A stretch of 64,000 bases of DNA, taken from positions 124,001 through 188,000 of the forward strand of contig NZ_CAMTIA010000001.1 in NCBI RefSeq assembly GCF_947072475.1, given 5' to 3'. Numbering within the stretch: the first letter of the stretch is position 1; every line of letters starts with the position of its first letter. Below the pieces are notes generated by a model, which ran no database searches, had not been told where the DNA came from, and saw only the letters and a program-made list of their open reading frames with translations. A program made the position numbers and the translations under genes. This DNA is from an uncultured Deefgea sp. (lineage in GTDB: Bacteria; Pseudomonadota; Gammaproteobacteria; Burkholderiales; Chitinibacteraceae). Positions 1 to 11,180 of the stretch are shown one piece after another.

Positions 1-557
1 TTTTGGATTTCTTGCAATGCGGCTAATAAATTGCCTTCAACGCGATCGACCAACCACGCCATCGCTTCGGGGCTGAGGTTTTGTGCTTGGGTGGCGAGGC
101 GTTTGCTAATCCATTGTGGTAAGGCACTGCGCTCGATGAGCTTGGCTTCGATGACTTCACCAGCCTTGGCCAGCGCCGACATCCATTTGCTATTGAGCGC
201 GGTTTTGTCGAGCCGAGGCAGGGTAATAATAGTGAGTGTATCGCTGGGCAGCTTGCTGGCAAAGGCTTCTAGGGCTTTACCCCCTTCGGTGCCGGGTTTG
301 CCATTGGGAATGCGTAATTCTAAAATCCGCAGCTCGGCAAATAAAGACAGCGATTGCCCGGCCGAGATGAGCTGCTCCCATTGAAACTGCGCGGCGTTTT
401 CAACAGTGAGCACTTCGCGCTCGCTATAGCCTTGCTGCCGCGCGATGTCTCTGAGCGTTTGCACCGCCTCTAGGCTCAATAGCGCTTCGTCGCCATGAAT
501 AATATAGAGCGGGGCGAGTTTGCGTTTGGCTGCGGCGGCTAAGTCTTCGCTACGCAT
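1..557 (-). CDS. holA: DNA polymerase III subunit delta (HolA), partial
   Basis: The minus-strand reading frame from the ATG at 557 runs open to the window edge, giving about 185 N-terminal residues; the C-terminal part lies outside. It begins MRSEDLAAAAKRKLAPLYII followed by HGDEALL, the typical HolA N-terminus (a degenerate nucleotide-binding fold with the PLYxxxGDE signature), and continues with the family-typical RILELRIPNGKPGTEG segment. HolA is the clamp-loader subunit that opens the beta sliding clamp. Its ATG overlaps the TAA of lptE by one base (TAATG), which points to translational coupling. leuS-lptE-holA is a conserved proteobacterial order. Identification is by motif and context. 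Confidence 0.9.
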   Translation of the reverse strand, partial: MRSEDLAAAAKRKLAPLYIIHGDEALLSLEAVQTLRDIARQQGYSEREVLTVENAAQFQWEQLISAGQSLSLFAELRILELRIPNGKPGTEGGKALEAFASKLPSDTLTIITLPRLDKTALNSKWMSALAKAGEVIEAKLIERSALPQWISKRLATQAQNLSPEAMAWLVDRVEGNLLAALQEIQ

Positions 558-1150
558 TATGGTTGTGTTGGCTTAATCGCGGATGCTGCCGATGTTGCTG
601 CGGATGTTGCTGCGGATGTTGCTGAGGCCGCCGATGCTGCTGATGCCGCTGAAGCTTTATTGACGCCTTTGGCGGCGGCATTGATGCGGCGAATCAATTG
701 CTGCGAAGAATCGCGCTGCATTTCGGTAATCAATTTACCTTCTTCGCTTTCATTGGCGAGGATGTCATTTTCATCCCACTGCAAGGTACGGCTCAGCGAG
801 ATATTACCGTCTTCAATTAATGGCTGTTTGTCGAGCGTGGCGGTAAAGCGAACGCGGTAATACACGCGGTATTGCACCACTTGGCCCTTGTTATTGACAC
901 TTAAAATTTGCTTGTCACTACTTTCATTAACGATATTGACCGCCACTTGCGCATCGCTAGTCACCAATTTAACGTTGTCTTGCACGATGATGGCTTTGCG
1001 TAGCTCTTGCGCAGCGCTGCCGCCACCGCTGACTTGTATGGTTTTAAAGTTCAGTTGTGCGGCCGGCCCTTGTCCGCGTAAATGAAAGCCGCAGGCCATT
1101 AGGCTAAGGCAGAGCCCAAGAAGGACGAGGGTTTTCAAACGTAAGGGCAT
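557..1150 (-). CDS. lptE: LPS-assembly lipoprotein LptE
   Basis: LptE is the outer-membrane lipoprotein plug of the LptD translocon that inserts LPS. The 197-residue product starts MPLRLKTLVLLGLCLSLMAC: a short basic end, a hydrophobic stretch and a lipobox LMAC, then GFHLRG, the family signature directly after the lipidated cysteine. The ATG at 1150 is chosen because GGAG lies 6-7 bases upstream; an in-frame TTG at 1162 lacks this support. The last 35 or so residues are a low-complexity Ala/Ser/Thr run (repeats of SAAT and SAA) encoded by a 12-bp tandem repeat. This tail is not part of the usual fold and may vary in length. It is the middle gene of leuS-lptE-holA. Confidence 0.93.
   Translation of the reverse strand: MPLRLKTLVLLGLCLSLMACGFHLRGQGPAAQLNFKTIQVSGGGSAAQELRKAIIVQDNVKLVTSDAQVAVNIVNESSDKQILSVNNKGQVVQYRVYYRVRFTATLDKQPLIEDGNISLSRTLQWDENDILANESEEGKLITEMQRDSSQQLIRRINAAAKGVNKASAASAASAASATSAATSAATSAASAIKPTQP
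582..650. repeat. 12-bp tandem repeat in the lptE 3' end
   Basis: The unit gatgttgctgcg occurs at 591-602 and 603-614 and, with one change, at 615-626. It is flanked by shorter degenerate copies (gatgctgcc, gatgctgctgatgcc). The unit is four codons long, so gain or loss of copies keeps the lptE frame and only changes the length of the Ala/Ser/Thr tail. Confidence 0.8.
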
Positions 1151-1389
1151 GTGGTACTCCAAAATAATTGCGGCTTAACGCCAGCGGCTTGATATGGGCT
1201 GCGGGCATTGAGTCGGCGTATTGACGGGTATGGACCAGTTTTTTACTGGCTGGTTCACACAACGGTTCAGTCGATTGGATACGTCTAGCGTATCGGTGCT
1301 TTGGGGTGCTTATTATGCCCGCTGATTTGCCACCCAACTCAGCGAAATCGAGCGGGCTTGCCCGCGATGGTTTTTCTAATGCACTGCTA

Positions 1390-1430
1390 CGTTTGACCTT
1401 GCCGTACTCGATCAGTGACAAGGTCAAACG
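1390..1430. repeat. 12-bp perfect inverted repeat between leuS and lptE
   Basis: The arm cgtttgaccttg (1390-1401) is matched by caaggtcaaacg (1419-1430) around a 17-base loop, about 30 bases downstream of the leuS stop. No T-run follows, so this is not a standard terminator. It could be a processing or attenuation hairpin in the leuS-lptE mRNA or a small repeat. The rest of the 309-base gap 1151-1459 shows no gene I would support. Confidence 0.6.
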
Positions 1431-1459
1431 CTTAACTCGCTAAATGCTCGCGTGCAGCG

Positions 1460-4150
<2,691 letters not shown>

Positions 4151-4327
4151 TTAAAAGTGCTGCGTCGGGCTTGAACACTGACGATTTTGGTGACGAGCTG
4201 CCGCAAATTGGCTTGCAATAGCTTAAATAATGACAAATATTGAATGCTATTTGACTGACTCAAGAAAGAATTTGATCGGTTTAACTGGATTGATGGGTTT
4301 ATCTGGCGTGAGATAGGAGTAACAACA

Positions 4328-4957
4328 ATGCGGCAAAAACAGGGCTTTACCTTGGTTGAAATGGCGATTGTACTGGTGATTATTGGTTTGATTTTGGGGG
4401 CGGCGTTTAAGGGCAAAGATTTGATTGATAGCGCCAAGGTGAAAAATATGGCGGCGCAAGTCAATAAAATGCAAACCGCGTTTAATGCCTATTTTGATAA
4501 ATACGGCGCGTATCCGGGCGATGGTTGTCCGGGCACCGGCACTGCGCCCGCATTGGGCAATGGCGTGAGTCTGTGTGTTGCTGGCAGTCGTAATGGCTTA
4601 CTGAGTGATGCCACCGAAGCCAGTGATGCACTGATTTTGTTGCAAAATACCAATACGCTGACTGCTGCCGATTTAAATAGTGTTTTTGGCGTGCCGTGGC
4701 AGATTTCAGTCGCCGGCGCAGCGAGCGGCAATTATGCGGCCAATACCAACTATATGCAGCCGGGCACGGGCGCGGTGGATTTGCGCTTTGTGTGCGCGCT
4801 GGATCGTTTAATTGACGATGGTATTCCCAGCGCGGGGGTGATGCGCAGCTCGGCTACCGCAGGGGCGGTCACGGCAACAGGTACCAGCTACGATGCGACG
4901 TCTGACTGTTGGCAAGGCGCGACACAGGTCACGATGGGCGTGCGCATTTTGCCTTAA
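4328..4957 (+). CDS. Type IV pilin-like prepilin (orphan)
   Basis: The 209-residue protein has a classic type III prepilin signal: a short basic leader MRQKQG, cleavage expected before F, then FTLVEMAIVLVIIGLILGAA with the conserved glutamate at mature position 5. PilD would process it, and the hydrophobic helix would anchor it in the inner membrane or pack it into a fibre. The globular part has four cysteines (in DGCPG, SLCVAG, FVCALD, SDCWQG), enough for two disulfides. AGGAG lies about 9 bases upstream of the ATG. No pil or gsp genes are adjacent, so it may be a minor pilin or pseudopilin of a system encoded elsewhere. The exact role is unknown. Confidence 0.85.
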   Translation: MRQKQGFTLVEMAIVLVIIGLILGAAFKGKDLIDSAKVKNMAAQVNKMQTAFNAYFDKYGAYPGDGCPGTGTAPALGNGVSLCVAGSRNGLLSDATEASDALILLQNTNTLTAADLNSVFGVPWQISVAGAASGNYAANTNYMQPGTGAVDLRFVCALDRLIDDGIPSAGVMRSSATAGAVTATGTSYDATSDCWQGATQVTMGVRILP

Positions 4958-5240
4958 TACCTGCCGTATGGGACGGCTGACGCGTCACCGCCGATGTGCC
5001 GGCATGGCGCTGCAATGCACGATCGCTATCGCGACGAGAGTGCGATGCTGTCTTTTGCTGCAATTGATTTTTGTCGGCTGGTTTGTCTGCGAGGCGCACT
5101 TGGATCGTCGGCTAAAGCCGACCCAACAAAGTCGTTGGCTTTCTGAACGAAAAACATCAGCAAATAAGGCTAGGTGAGTGAGCCGCAGCTTTAGCGTGGC
5201 AAGGCGCGCGTGGCTGGCCTTAAAGCCAGGGCGTCAATGA
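4958..5240. other. Intergenic stretch with small hairpins
   Basis: This 283-base gap lies between the pilin-like gene and the end of hda. It holds a tight hairpin, gtcggct/agccgac, at 5107-5122 and a weaker ctggc/gccag hairpin next to the hda stop. Neither has a proper T-run. I see no gene here. Confidence 0.4.
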
Positions 5241-5915
5241 CTAAGCTGATTCGTTTTTGAGCGCTTCGCGCAATAGGGCGAGCGTGACTGGGCGTTGCTT
5301 GGATAACGACAGGGCGTTAATGGTGTCGATTTGCCGATACAGATTGGGTAGGTCGCGCTCGGCATGGCGCATTAAATAATCAACTTGCTCTTCGCTGAGC
5401 TCAAAACCCAAACTGCGTGCGTGGCGTTGTAATGCGGCGGCTTTGTCGGTATCCGATAGCATTTTGAGTTGATAAATCAAACCCCAGCCCAAACGAGTGG
5501 TTAAGTCGTCGCGCAGCGGCAGCAACATCGGCGGTAAATGGCCGCTGACCAAAATCCGGCCATTGCCTTCACGCAGCGTATTGTAATGATCAAATAAAAC
5601 GATTTGCTGCTCGGCGTCGAGGTTTTCTACGTTATCGACAATCAACGCAGCATCGCTGGCGAGGGTTTGCGGCAGCATGTCGCGTTTGGCATTCACTAAA
5701 TACACGGTGTGCGCGTCGATGAGGCGCTCTTTGGCCGCAGCGAGCAGATAGCTTTTACCTGCGCCGTGTTCACCCCAGATATAAATCGCGCGAACGGTAC
5801 GATCGCCACTGGCCCATTGGCTGAGTTGAAACAGCAGCTCGGCGTTTTCTCCGCGCACAAAATCATCAAAACTTTTGGGTTGTGGCAGGTGCAGATCAAG
5901 GACGAGCTGATTCAT
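5241..5915 (-). CDS. hda: DnaA regulatory inactivator Hda
   Basis: Hda is a DnaA-like AAA+ protein that, bound to the loaded beta clamp, stimulates ATP hydrolysis by DnaA and so limits re-initiation. The 224-residue length fits Hda and is far shorter than DnaA, because the DNA-binding domain is absent. The N-terminus carries QLVLDL (residues 3-8), a clamp-binding motif of the QLxLxL type, followed by a Walker A motif GEHGAGKS at 48-55 and a Walker B-like LIVDNVENLD. It is divergent from purM, an arrangement common in betaproteobacteria. Confidence 0.95.
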   Translation of the reverse strand: MNQLVLDLHLPQPKSFDDFVRGENAELLFQLSQWASGDRTVRAIYIWGEHGAGKSYLLAAAKERLIDAHTVYLVNAKRDMLPQTLASDAALIVDNVENLDAEQQIVLFDHYNTLREGNGRILVSGHLPPMLLPLRDDLTTRLGWGLIYQLKMLSDTDKAAALQRHARSLGFELSEEQVDYLMRHAERDLPNLYRQIDTINALSLSKQRPVTLALLREALKNESA

Positions 5916-6137
5916 TCAGGGCGACCTTGTCGGTTTTGGAGGCAATTTATGCGCTGAAAACGCATTCTTCCTGTGAATGGGGGCAGGCGAAGTGTCAATT
6001 TTGATATAAAATGCGTGGTTTAGCTGATGTGCTCTCTATTCTAACGCACACGGCGGGTGTTTTGACAGTCAATGAGTTAACTCATTACCAAGCCATCCGC
6101 GCTCAGCCCAGATCACTCCAGTACGAGGCCTTAATCC

Positions 6138-7175
6138 ATGTCCAAACAAAGTCTGAGTTACCGCGATGCCGGTGTTGATATCGACGCTGGTGACCAGCTC
6201 GTTGAAAACATCAAACCGTTTGCTAAACGTACGATGCGCCCAGAAGTGCTTGGCGGTATCGGTGGTTTTGGCGCGCTGGTTGAAATCAGCAAAAAATTCC
6301 AAGAGCCAGTGTTGGTGTCGGGCACCGATGGTGTGGGCACTAAACTCAAACTCGCATTCGAATTGAATCGTCACGATACCGTGGGGATTGATTTGGTGGG
6401 TATGAGTGTGAATGATATTTTGGTGCAAGGCGCAGAACCGCTGTTTTTCCTTGATTATTTTGCTTGTGGCAAGTTGGACGTTGCTAGCGCAACTGAAGTC
6501 ATCAAAGGCATTGCTGCCGGTTGCGAGCAAGCCGGTTGCGCTTTAACCGGCGGCGAAACCGCTGAAATGCCAGGCATGTATCCTGTTGGCGAATACGACT
6601 TGGCGGGCTTTGCCGTTGGCGTCGTTGAAAAAAGCAAAATCATTGACGGCACCACCATTGCTGCTGGCGACGTGGTATTGGGCTTGGCATCCAATGGCGC
6701 GCACTCGAATGGTTATTCGCTGATTCGCAAAATCTTGCATCTGGCTGATGCCGATTACGCAGCTGAATTTGATGGTGGCAAGAGCTTGGGTGATGTGGTG
6801 ATGGCACCAACGCGCATCTATGTGAAGCCATTGTTGAAACTGATGGCCGAAATGACCGTCAAAGGCATGGCACACATCACCGGTGGCGGCATTACTGAAA
6901 ACGTACCGCGCGTATTGCCAGCTAATGTGGTGGCGCAAATTGATGCGGCTAGCTGGACGATGCCAAAATTGTTCCAGTGGTTGCAAACAGAAGGCAATGT
7001 TGCGCCACAAGAAATGTACAAAACCTTTAACTGCGGCGTGGGCATGGTGGTGATTATGTCGGCGCAAGATGCTGCTGCGGCTACGGCTTTACTTGAAGCT
7101 GAAGGCGAAACGGTTTACCAAATGGGTACTGTGCGTGCACGTGTTGGTGAAGAGCATCAAACACAAGTGGCGTAA
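6138..7175 (+). CDS. purM: Phosphoribosylformylglycinamidine cyclo-ligase (AIR synthetase)
   Basis: PurM converts FGAM to AIR with ATP, the fifth step of purine synthesis. The 345-residue product is full length, starting [19 protein letters not shown]. It has the family motifs [21 protein letters not shown] (ATP-binding region) and [16 protein letters not shown] lies about 10 bases before the ATG. purN follows after a terminator and a palindromic element, so the two purine genes are adjacent but probably not one simple transcript. Confidence 0.98.
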   Translation: MSKQSLSYRDAGVDIDAGDQLVENIKPFAKRTMRPEVLGGIGGFGALVEISKKFQEPVLVSGTDGVGTKLKLAFELNRHDTVGIDLVGMSVNDILVQGAEPLFFLDYFACGKLDVASATEVIKGIAAGCEQAGCALTGGETAEMPGMYPVGEYDLAGFAVGVVEKSKIIDGTTIAAGDVVLGLASNGAHSNGYSLIRKILHLADADYAAEFDGGKSLGDVVMAPTRIYVKPLLKLMAEMTVKGMAHITGGGITENVPRVLPANVVAQIDAASWTMPKLFQWLQTEGNVAPQEMYKTFNCGVGMVVIMSAQDAAAATALLEAEGETVYQMGTVRARVGEEHQTQVA

Positions 7176-7248
7176 GTTACCGCGCAGCTGATCGCGAATG
7201 GGGAGGCAAACATTAATATGGATGCCGGCCTTTTTTGCGAGGTGCTAG

Positions 7249-7280
7249 GCGAGACCAAGGTCGGTCTCGCTTTTTTATTT
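7249..7280 (+). terminator. Rho-independent terminator after purM
   Basis: The stem gcgagacc (7249-7256) pairs with ggtctcgc (7263-7270) around a 6-base loop and is followed at once by six T, then A and more T. It lies 73 bases after the purM stop. Confidence 0.9.
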
Positions 7281-7307
7281 TTAAATCCACAACATTACAT
7301 TTAGTGG

Positions 7308-7352
7308 GTATACGAATGCAGTCTTTTCTGTATCTAGCTTGCATTCATATAC
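7308..7352. repeat. 45-bp palindromic element, copy 1
   Basis: The left arm gtatacgaatgca (7308-7320) pairs with tgcattcatatac (7340-7352) with one mismatch around an AT-rich centre. A second copy of the same length lies at 49397-49441; by eye 35 of 45 positions are identical, and several differences keep G-C or G-U pairing. This copy ends 21 bases before the purN ATG. It could be an operator, a 5'-UTR hairpin or a dispersed repeat. Confidence 0.75.
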
Positions 7353-7373
7353 GTCACTCATTAGTTAGAATTT

Positions 7374-8012
7374 ATGCCAAAAAATATTGTTATTTTAATT
7401 TCGGGCCGTGGCAGCAATATGCAGTCGATTGTTAACGCACAGATTGCCGGAGCGCAGATTGCGGCGGTGATTTCTAATCGGCCAGATGCGGCTGGATTGG
7501 CATGGGCGGCTGAGCGTGGCATTACCACGGCGGTGCTCGACCATAAAGCCTTTGCGGGGCGCGATGCGTTTGATGCGGCCTTGCAAAATTTGATTGACGG
7601 CTTTGCGCCAGATTTGGTGGTGTTGGCTGGATTTATGCGGATTTTAACCGCGGATTTTGTGAAGCATTACGTCAATCGCTTGATTAATGTGCATCCTTCA
7701 TTATTGCCGGCGTTTATTGGCGTGAATACCCATCAGCGGGCGATTGATGAAGGCGTTAAATTAGCCGGTTGTACCGTGCATTTTGTAACGGCCGAGCTCG
7801 ATAGCGGGCCGATTATTGCGCAAGCGGCAGTGCCGGTATTGCTCGACGATACTGCCGATAGTTTGGCGCAGCGGATTTTGCAGCAAGAGCATCAGCTCTA
7901 TCCCAAAGTGGTGCAATGGTTTGTCGCAGGTCAGCTTGAAGTGCAAGGTTCGCGAGTGCGGGTGAGCGCGGCCAATGATGCAGCGGCCTTTTTGCAAGCG
8001 CCGGGTGGCTAA
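7374..8012 (+). CDS. purN: Phosphoribosylglycinamide formyltransferase
   Basis: PurN transfers the formyl group of 10-formyl-THF to GAR, the third step of purine synthesis. The 212-residue product starts MPKNIVILISGRGSNM, which carries the phosphate-binding loop. It has the catalytic triad in the expected places: N105 and H107 in INVHPSLLPAF and D143 in AELDSGPI. No clear Shine-Dalgarno precedes the ATG; the palindrome at 7308-7352 lies just upstream. The DUF3108 gene starts three bases after the stop, so they are likely cotranscribed. Confidence 0.97.
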   Translation: MPKNIVILISGRGSNMQSIVNAQIAGAQIAAVISNRPDAAGLAWAAERGITTAVLDHKAFAGRDAFDAALQNLIDGFAPDLVVLAGFMRILTADFVKHYVNRLINVHPSLLPAFIGVNTHQRAIDEGVKLAGCTVHFVTAELDSGPIIAQAAVPVLLDDTADSLAQRILQQEHQLYPKVVQWFVAGQLEVQGSRVRVSAANDAAAFLQAPGG

Positions 8013-8015
8013 GGG

Positions 8016-9233
8016 ATGAAATTTTGGCGCTATCTTTTTGGCTTTGCTTTACTGGCTTCAGTGTTGCTGCATTTGAGCGTACTGCTGGCTGGACCGATTT
8101 ATGATTGGTGGACGCAGCCGGAGTTTGAGCAAACTGCGCTGAGAAAAACTGAGCGTAAATTGGCCGAACAAAGCTTAGACGACAGCGATAAACCGGCTGA
8201 GCTGGCGAATGTGCAAGCAGTGGATCAGCAGCAAGTATTTTTAGCGCCAGCGACTGAACCTAGCATCAAACCGACAGCAACCAAAGTCGCCAGCGCGCAG
8301 CCAAAGCCGCGACTCAAGACGGCATCCAAACCGGCGGTACTGGTCGCTTCCGCAGTTGTTGTTGCCTCTGCCGTGGCCAGCGAAAACATGCCGGTGAGTG
8401 TCGATGGCAGTGATAGTTTGGGGGTGAATGTCGCCAGTGCGGTTGTGGAAAATAATCCAGCGAGTGCGGTGGCCAGTCAGCCGGCGGCGGCGGTCACTGC
8501 GGATGCAGAGCCCGCGAGTAAGGTAGCCAATAAAGCCTCACGGGTGATGGCGCAGCTCAATCGTGAAGCGAATAAACGCTTTCCAAAAGTGGTGGATATT
8601 GGCTATTACTGGACCGTGTTTGATGCGCGAATGCAGTGGAAGATCGACAAAGATCAGTATGTTTTGCGCTTACAAGCCAATCCAGTCGGCAAAAAAATTG
8701 AGTATTTGAGCGAAGGTAAAATCAGCGCCAAACAGGGCGTAACACCAATGCGCTTTGCCGATTTGAGTCTGGGCCCCAATACACCTAAAAATTCGGTTGA
8801 TTTTAATTGGGCCACGCAGACGGCCGTTGTGGGCCCGCCGAACGCGCTAAAAACCGAGCCTTTAGAGGCGGGCGATCAAGATTTATTATCCGCCGCCTTG
8901 CATTTGGCGCTGATGGGTAGCCGACAAACGAGTTATGGCATGTCCTTGTTTAGTGGTAAAAAACGCTACCCCGATGTGGTTTTTGAGCTTAAAGGCGAGG
9001 CCACATTGACTTTAGGCACCACTAAAGTGGATGCCGTTTTGATGCGCGCACAATGGAGTGATCGCCAAGTTGATTTTTGGTTGGCACCGGAATGGAATAA
9101 TCTGCCGGTGAAAATGTCGGTCAATTTAGGCAAAGATGGTAGTTTTGAAATTTTGGCCAAGGAAGTGACGTTGGATGGGCGTAAAGTGCTAGAGTGGATT
9201 AGCCCGCAAAATCAGCAGCAGCGCCGACCTTAA
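8016..9233 (+). CDS. DUF3108 domain-containing protein
   Basis: The 405-residue protein has an N-terminal membrane anchor or signal (residues about 7-28, LFGFALLASVLLHLSVLLAG). A long Ala/Val/Ser/Lys-rich linker (about 60-185) follows, then a conserved C-terminal domain (about 190-400: YYWTVFDARMQWKIDKDQY, then beta-rich segments and FWLAPEWNNLPVKM) that fits DUF3108, a periplasmic beta-structured family of unknown function. It is probably anchored in the inner membrane and facing the periplasm. It sits between purN and the methyltransferase gene, as in other betaproteobacteria. No molecular role can be assigned. Confidence 0.8.
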   Translation: MKFWRYLFGFALLASVLLHLSVLLAGPIYDWWTQPEFEQTALRKTERKLAEQSLDDSDKPAELANVQAVDQQQVFLAPATEPSIKPTATKVASAQPKPRLKTASKPAVLVASAVVVASAVASENMPVSVDGSDSLGVNVASAVVENNPASAVASQPAAAVTADAEPASKVANKASRVMAQLNREANKRFPKVVDIGYYWTVFDARMQWKIDKDQYVLRLQANPVGKKIEYLSEGKISAKQGVTPMRFADLSLGPNTPKNSVDFNWATQTAVVGPPNALKTEPLEAGDQDLLSAALHLALMGSRQTSYGMSLFSGKKRYPDVVFELKGEATLTLGTTKVDAVLMRAQWSDRQVDFWLAPEWNNLPVKMSVNLGKDGSFEILAKEVTLDGRKVLEWISPQNQQQRRP

Positions 9234-9300
9234 TGTCGATGATCAGTAATGAATGAGCGCTCATTTGAGTGTGAAACGTAATTAATAAAGAGAGTAAATC

Positions 9301-10623
9301 ATGACCCCTATTCAGCTTTCCGCTACTTTGGATGTGCTTAACGCCGCGCTAGGTTTTAATGCGCCTGCTGATGCCGTGGTTTCACGCCATTTTCGTGAAA
9401 ATAAAAATTTAGGCCCAAAAGATCGTGCCGTCGTTGCTGAAACCGTATTTGGTGTATTGCGCCATTTGCCACAGCTCGATTGGTTGGCCGGTGGTGATGC
9501 GGGGAGCAAACTACCGAGCACGCGCGATTTATTGTTGGCGTTTTTTACCCGCATTAAGCATTTAAATCTGCGTGAGTTGCCAGGCGTATTTGGTGATAAT
9601 GATAAAGAACGTGCTGCTGGTATGAAGGGTATGTCGCTGCGTGACGCACCACTTCACGTGCGTGCAGCATTACCCCAGTGGGTGATTGATGCTTTATTGG
9701 CTTCTGGCAAAACCGAAGATGAAATTTTGGCCTTGGGCCAGTCGATGTTGCAAGCGGCACCGCTCGATTTGCGCGTCAATGGCATTAAAGCCAAGCGCGA
9801 TGCGGTGGCGGAAGAATTAAAAGCCGCGGGCGATATTAATACCACGCCAACGCCATTTTCACCGTGGGGTTTACGCGTTGAAGGCAAGCCGGCGATTAAT
9901 AAATACAAAGCGTTTATGGAAGGCCGCGTTGAAGTGCAAGACGAAGGGAGTCAGTTGTTGGGCTTACTATGTGGCGCCAAACGCGGTCAAATGGTGGCGG
10001 ATTTTTGCGCTGGTGCGGGTGGCAAAACATTATTGCTGGGCGCAATGATGCAAAATACCGGCCGCTTGTATGCGTTTGATATTTCAGAAAAACGACTGTC
10101 AAACCTGAAACCACGCTTGTCGCGTTCGGGTTTGTCGAACGTGCATCCGCAATTGATTTCGAGTGAAACCGATCAAAAAATCAAGCGTTTGGCTGGCAAA
10201 ATGGACGTGGTTTTGGTGGATGCGCCGTGTTCAGGGATGGGTACTTTGCGCCGCAATCCCGATCTTAAAGCGCGTCAAACCGCTGAGGGTGTGTTGGAGT
10301 TAAATGCCAAGCAAAGCAGTATTTTGAAATCAGCAGCGCGTATGGTAAAAGCCGGCGGTCGTTTGGTGTATGCCACATGCAGCTTTTTGCCGAGTGAAAA
10401 TGAAGCGATCGTGGCTGAATTTTTAGCTAATCATGCCGATTTCCAATTGCTTGATGCGCGTGAAATCTTGAAAAAAGAGCGCGTTGAGATTGAATTGGCG
10501 AATGAATATTTGCAGCTCACGCCACAACAGCATCACACTGACGCCTTTTTTGCTGCGGTGATGACGCGAGTGGTACCGACGGCGGTTGTTGCTCCAGATG
10601 AAGAAGTCCCAGCAGCGGAATAA
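9301..10623 (+). CDS. rsmB: RsmB/NOP-family 16S rRNA (cytosine-C5)-methyltransferase
   Basis: This is a SAM-dependent m5C RNA methyltransferase of 440 residues. The N-terminal helical part resembles the NusB-like region of RsmB. The catalytic domain has the SAM loop VADFCAGAGGKTLLLGAMM, then the motif DAPCSGMGTLRRNPD with Cys at about residue 310, and TCSFLPSENE with Cys at about 360. These are the two cysteines used by RsmB-type enzymes for product release and catalysis. RsmB (C967 of 16S rRNA) is the likeliest identity; RsmF or another NOP-family member cannot be excluded from sequence alone. AGAGAG precedes the ATG. A strong terminator follows. Confidence 0.85.
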   Translation: MTPIQLSATLDVLNAALGFNAPADAVVSRHFRENKNLGPKDRAVVAETVFGVLRHLPQLDWLAGGDAGSKLPSTRDLLLAFFTRIKHLNLRELPGVFGDNDKERAAGMKGMSLRDAPLHVRAALPQWVIDALLASGKTEDEILALGQSMLQAAPLDLRVNGIKAKRDAVAEELKAAGDINTTPTPFSPWGLRVEGKPAINKYKAFMEGRVEVQDEGSQLLGLLCGAKRGQMVADFCAGAGGKTLLLGAMMQNTGRLYAFDISEKRLSNLKPRLSRSGLSNVHPQLISSETDQKIKRLAGKMDVVLVDAPCSGMGTLRRNPDLKARQTAEGVLELNAKQSSILKSAARMVKAGGRLVYATCSFLPSENEAIVAEFLANHADFQLLDAREILKKERVEIELANEYLQLTPQQHHTDAFFAAVMTRVVPTAVVAPDEEVPAAE

Positions 10624-10635
10624 ATCAGCGCCACC

Positions 10636-10669
10636 CAATAAAAAAGACCCGCAAGGGTCTTTTTTATTG
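10636..10669. terminator. Bidirectional terminator, rsmB/sspB
   Basis: The 15-bp arms caataaaaaagaccc (10636-10650) and gggtcttttttattg (10655-10669) enclose the tetraloop gcaa. The stem carries a T-run on either strand, so it can serve the convergent rsmB (plus) and sspB (minus) transcripts. Confidence 0.92.
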
Positions 10670-10697
10670 TCTGAACTTTGATTCTCTGAACAGTTAC

Positions 10698-11120
10698 TTA
10701 TTTTACCACGCGTAATTGCGGCTTGCCCGTTGGGCGTGGTGGCGGATCTTTGGGCTCATCCGATGATTCTGGCGCACTTTCTGGTGCGCTATCGGCTTCT
10801 GCAAAATTATCTTCGTATTCAAAGCCCATTCCTTCGCCATTTTCGCGCGAAAAAATAGAAATCACTGCGCCGACAGGGATGGCGATATCGCGTGAAACGC
10901 CATTAAATCGAGCCGAAAATTGAATAAAGTCATTGGCCAGCTCTAAATTGCGACAAGCGCTATAGCTAATATTAAGGACGATTTCACCGTTTTTGACGTA
11001 TTCCATCGGCACTTGCATCTGGCCGCGCACCGCAACGACCAAAAAAGGGGTGAAGCCTTGATCGGTACACCATTCATGGATGGCGCGTAATAAATAAGGT
11101 TTGGTTGACACGATTTGCAT
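10698..11120 (-). CDS. sspB: ClpXP protease specificity-enhancing factor SspB
   Basis: SspB is the adaptor that delivers ssrA-tagged and some other substrates to ClpXP. The 140-residue product starts MQIVSTKPYLLRAIHEWCTD and holds the substrate-binding core (TPFLVV, VPMEYVKNGEIVLNIS, ARFNGVSRDIAIPVGAVISI). An acidic, Pro/Ser-rich linker follows and the protein ends GKPQLRVVK, the short C-terminal peptide that docks on the ClpX N-domain. GGAG lies 7 bases before the ATG. It follows sspA in the same direction, the standard pairing. Confidence 0.96.
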   Translation of the reverse strand: MQIVSTKPYLLRAIHEWCTDQGFTPFLVVAVRGQMQVPMEYVKNGEIVLNISYSACRNLELANDFIQFSARFNGVSRDIAIPVGAVISIFSRENGEGMGFEYEDNFAEADSAPESAPESSDEPKDPPPRPTGKPQLRVVK

Positions 11121-11180
11121 AAGATTCTCCGTGAGAATGGGGTGTGAGGTGGGGCTTGCGCCTCACACCTCTTCACAGCA

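Noticed and set aside
1104-1427. 107-codon minus-strand frame spanning the leuS-lptE gap
   Set aside because: It overlaps the lptE start in another frame, has no Shine-Dalgarno or recognisable domain, and covers an inverted repeat.
4893-5177. 94-codon plus-strand frame after the pilin-like gene
   Set aside because: It starts inside the pilin gene and has Arg/Cys-rich shadow-like composition.
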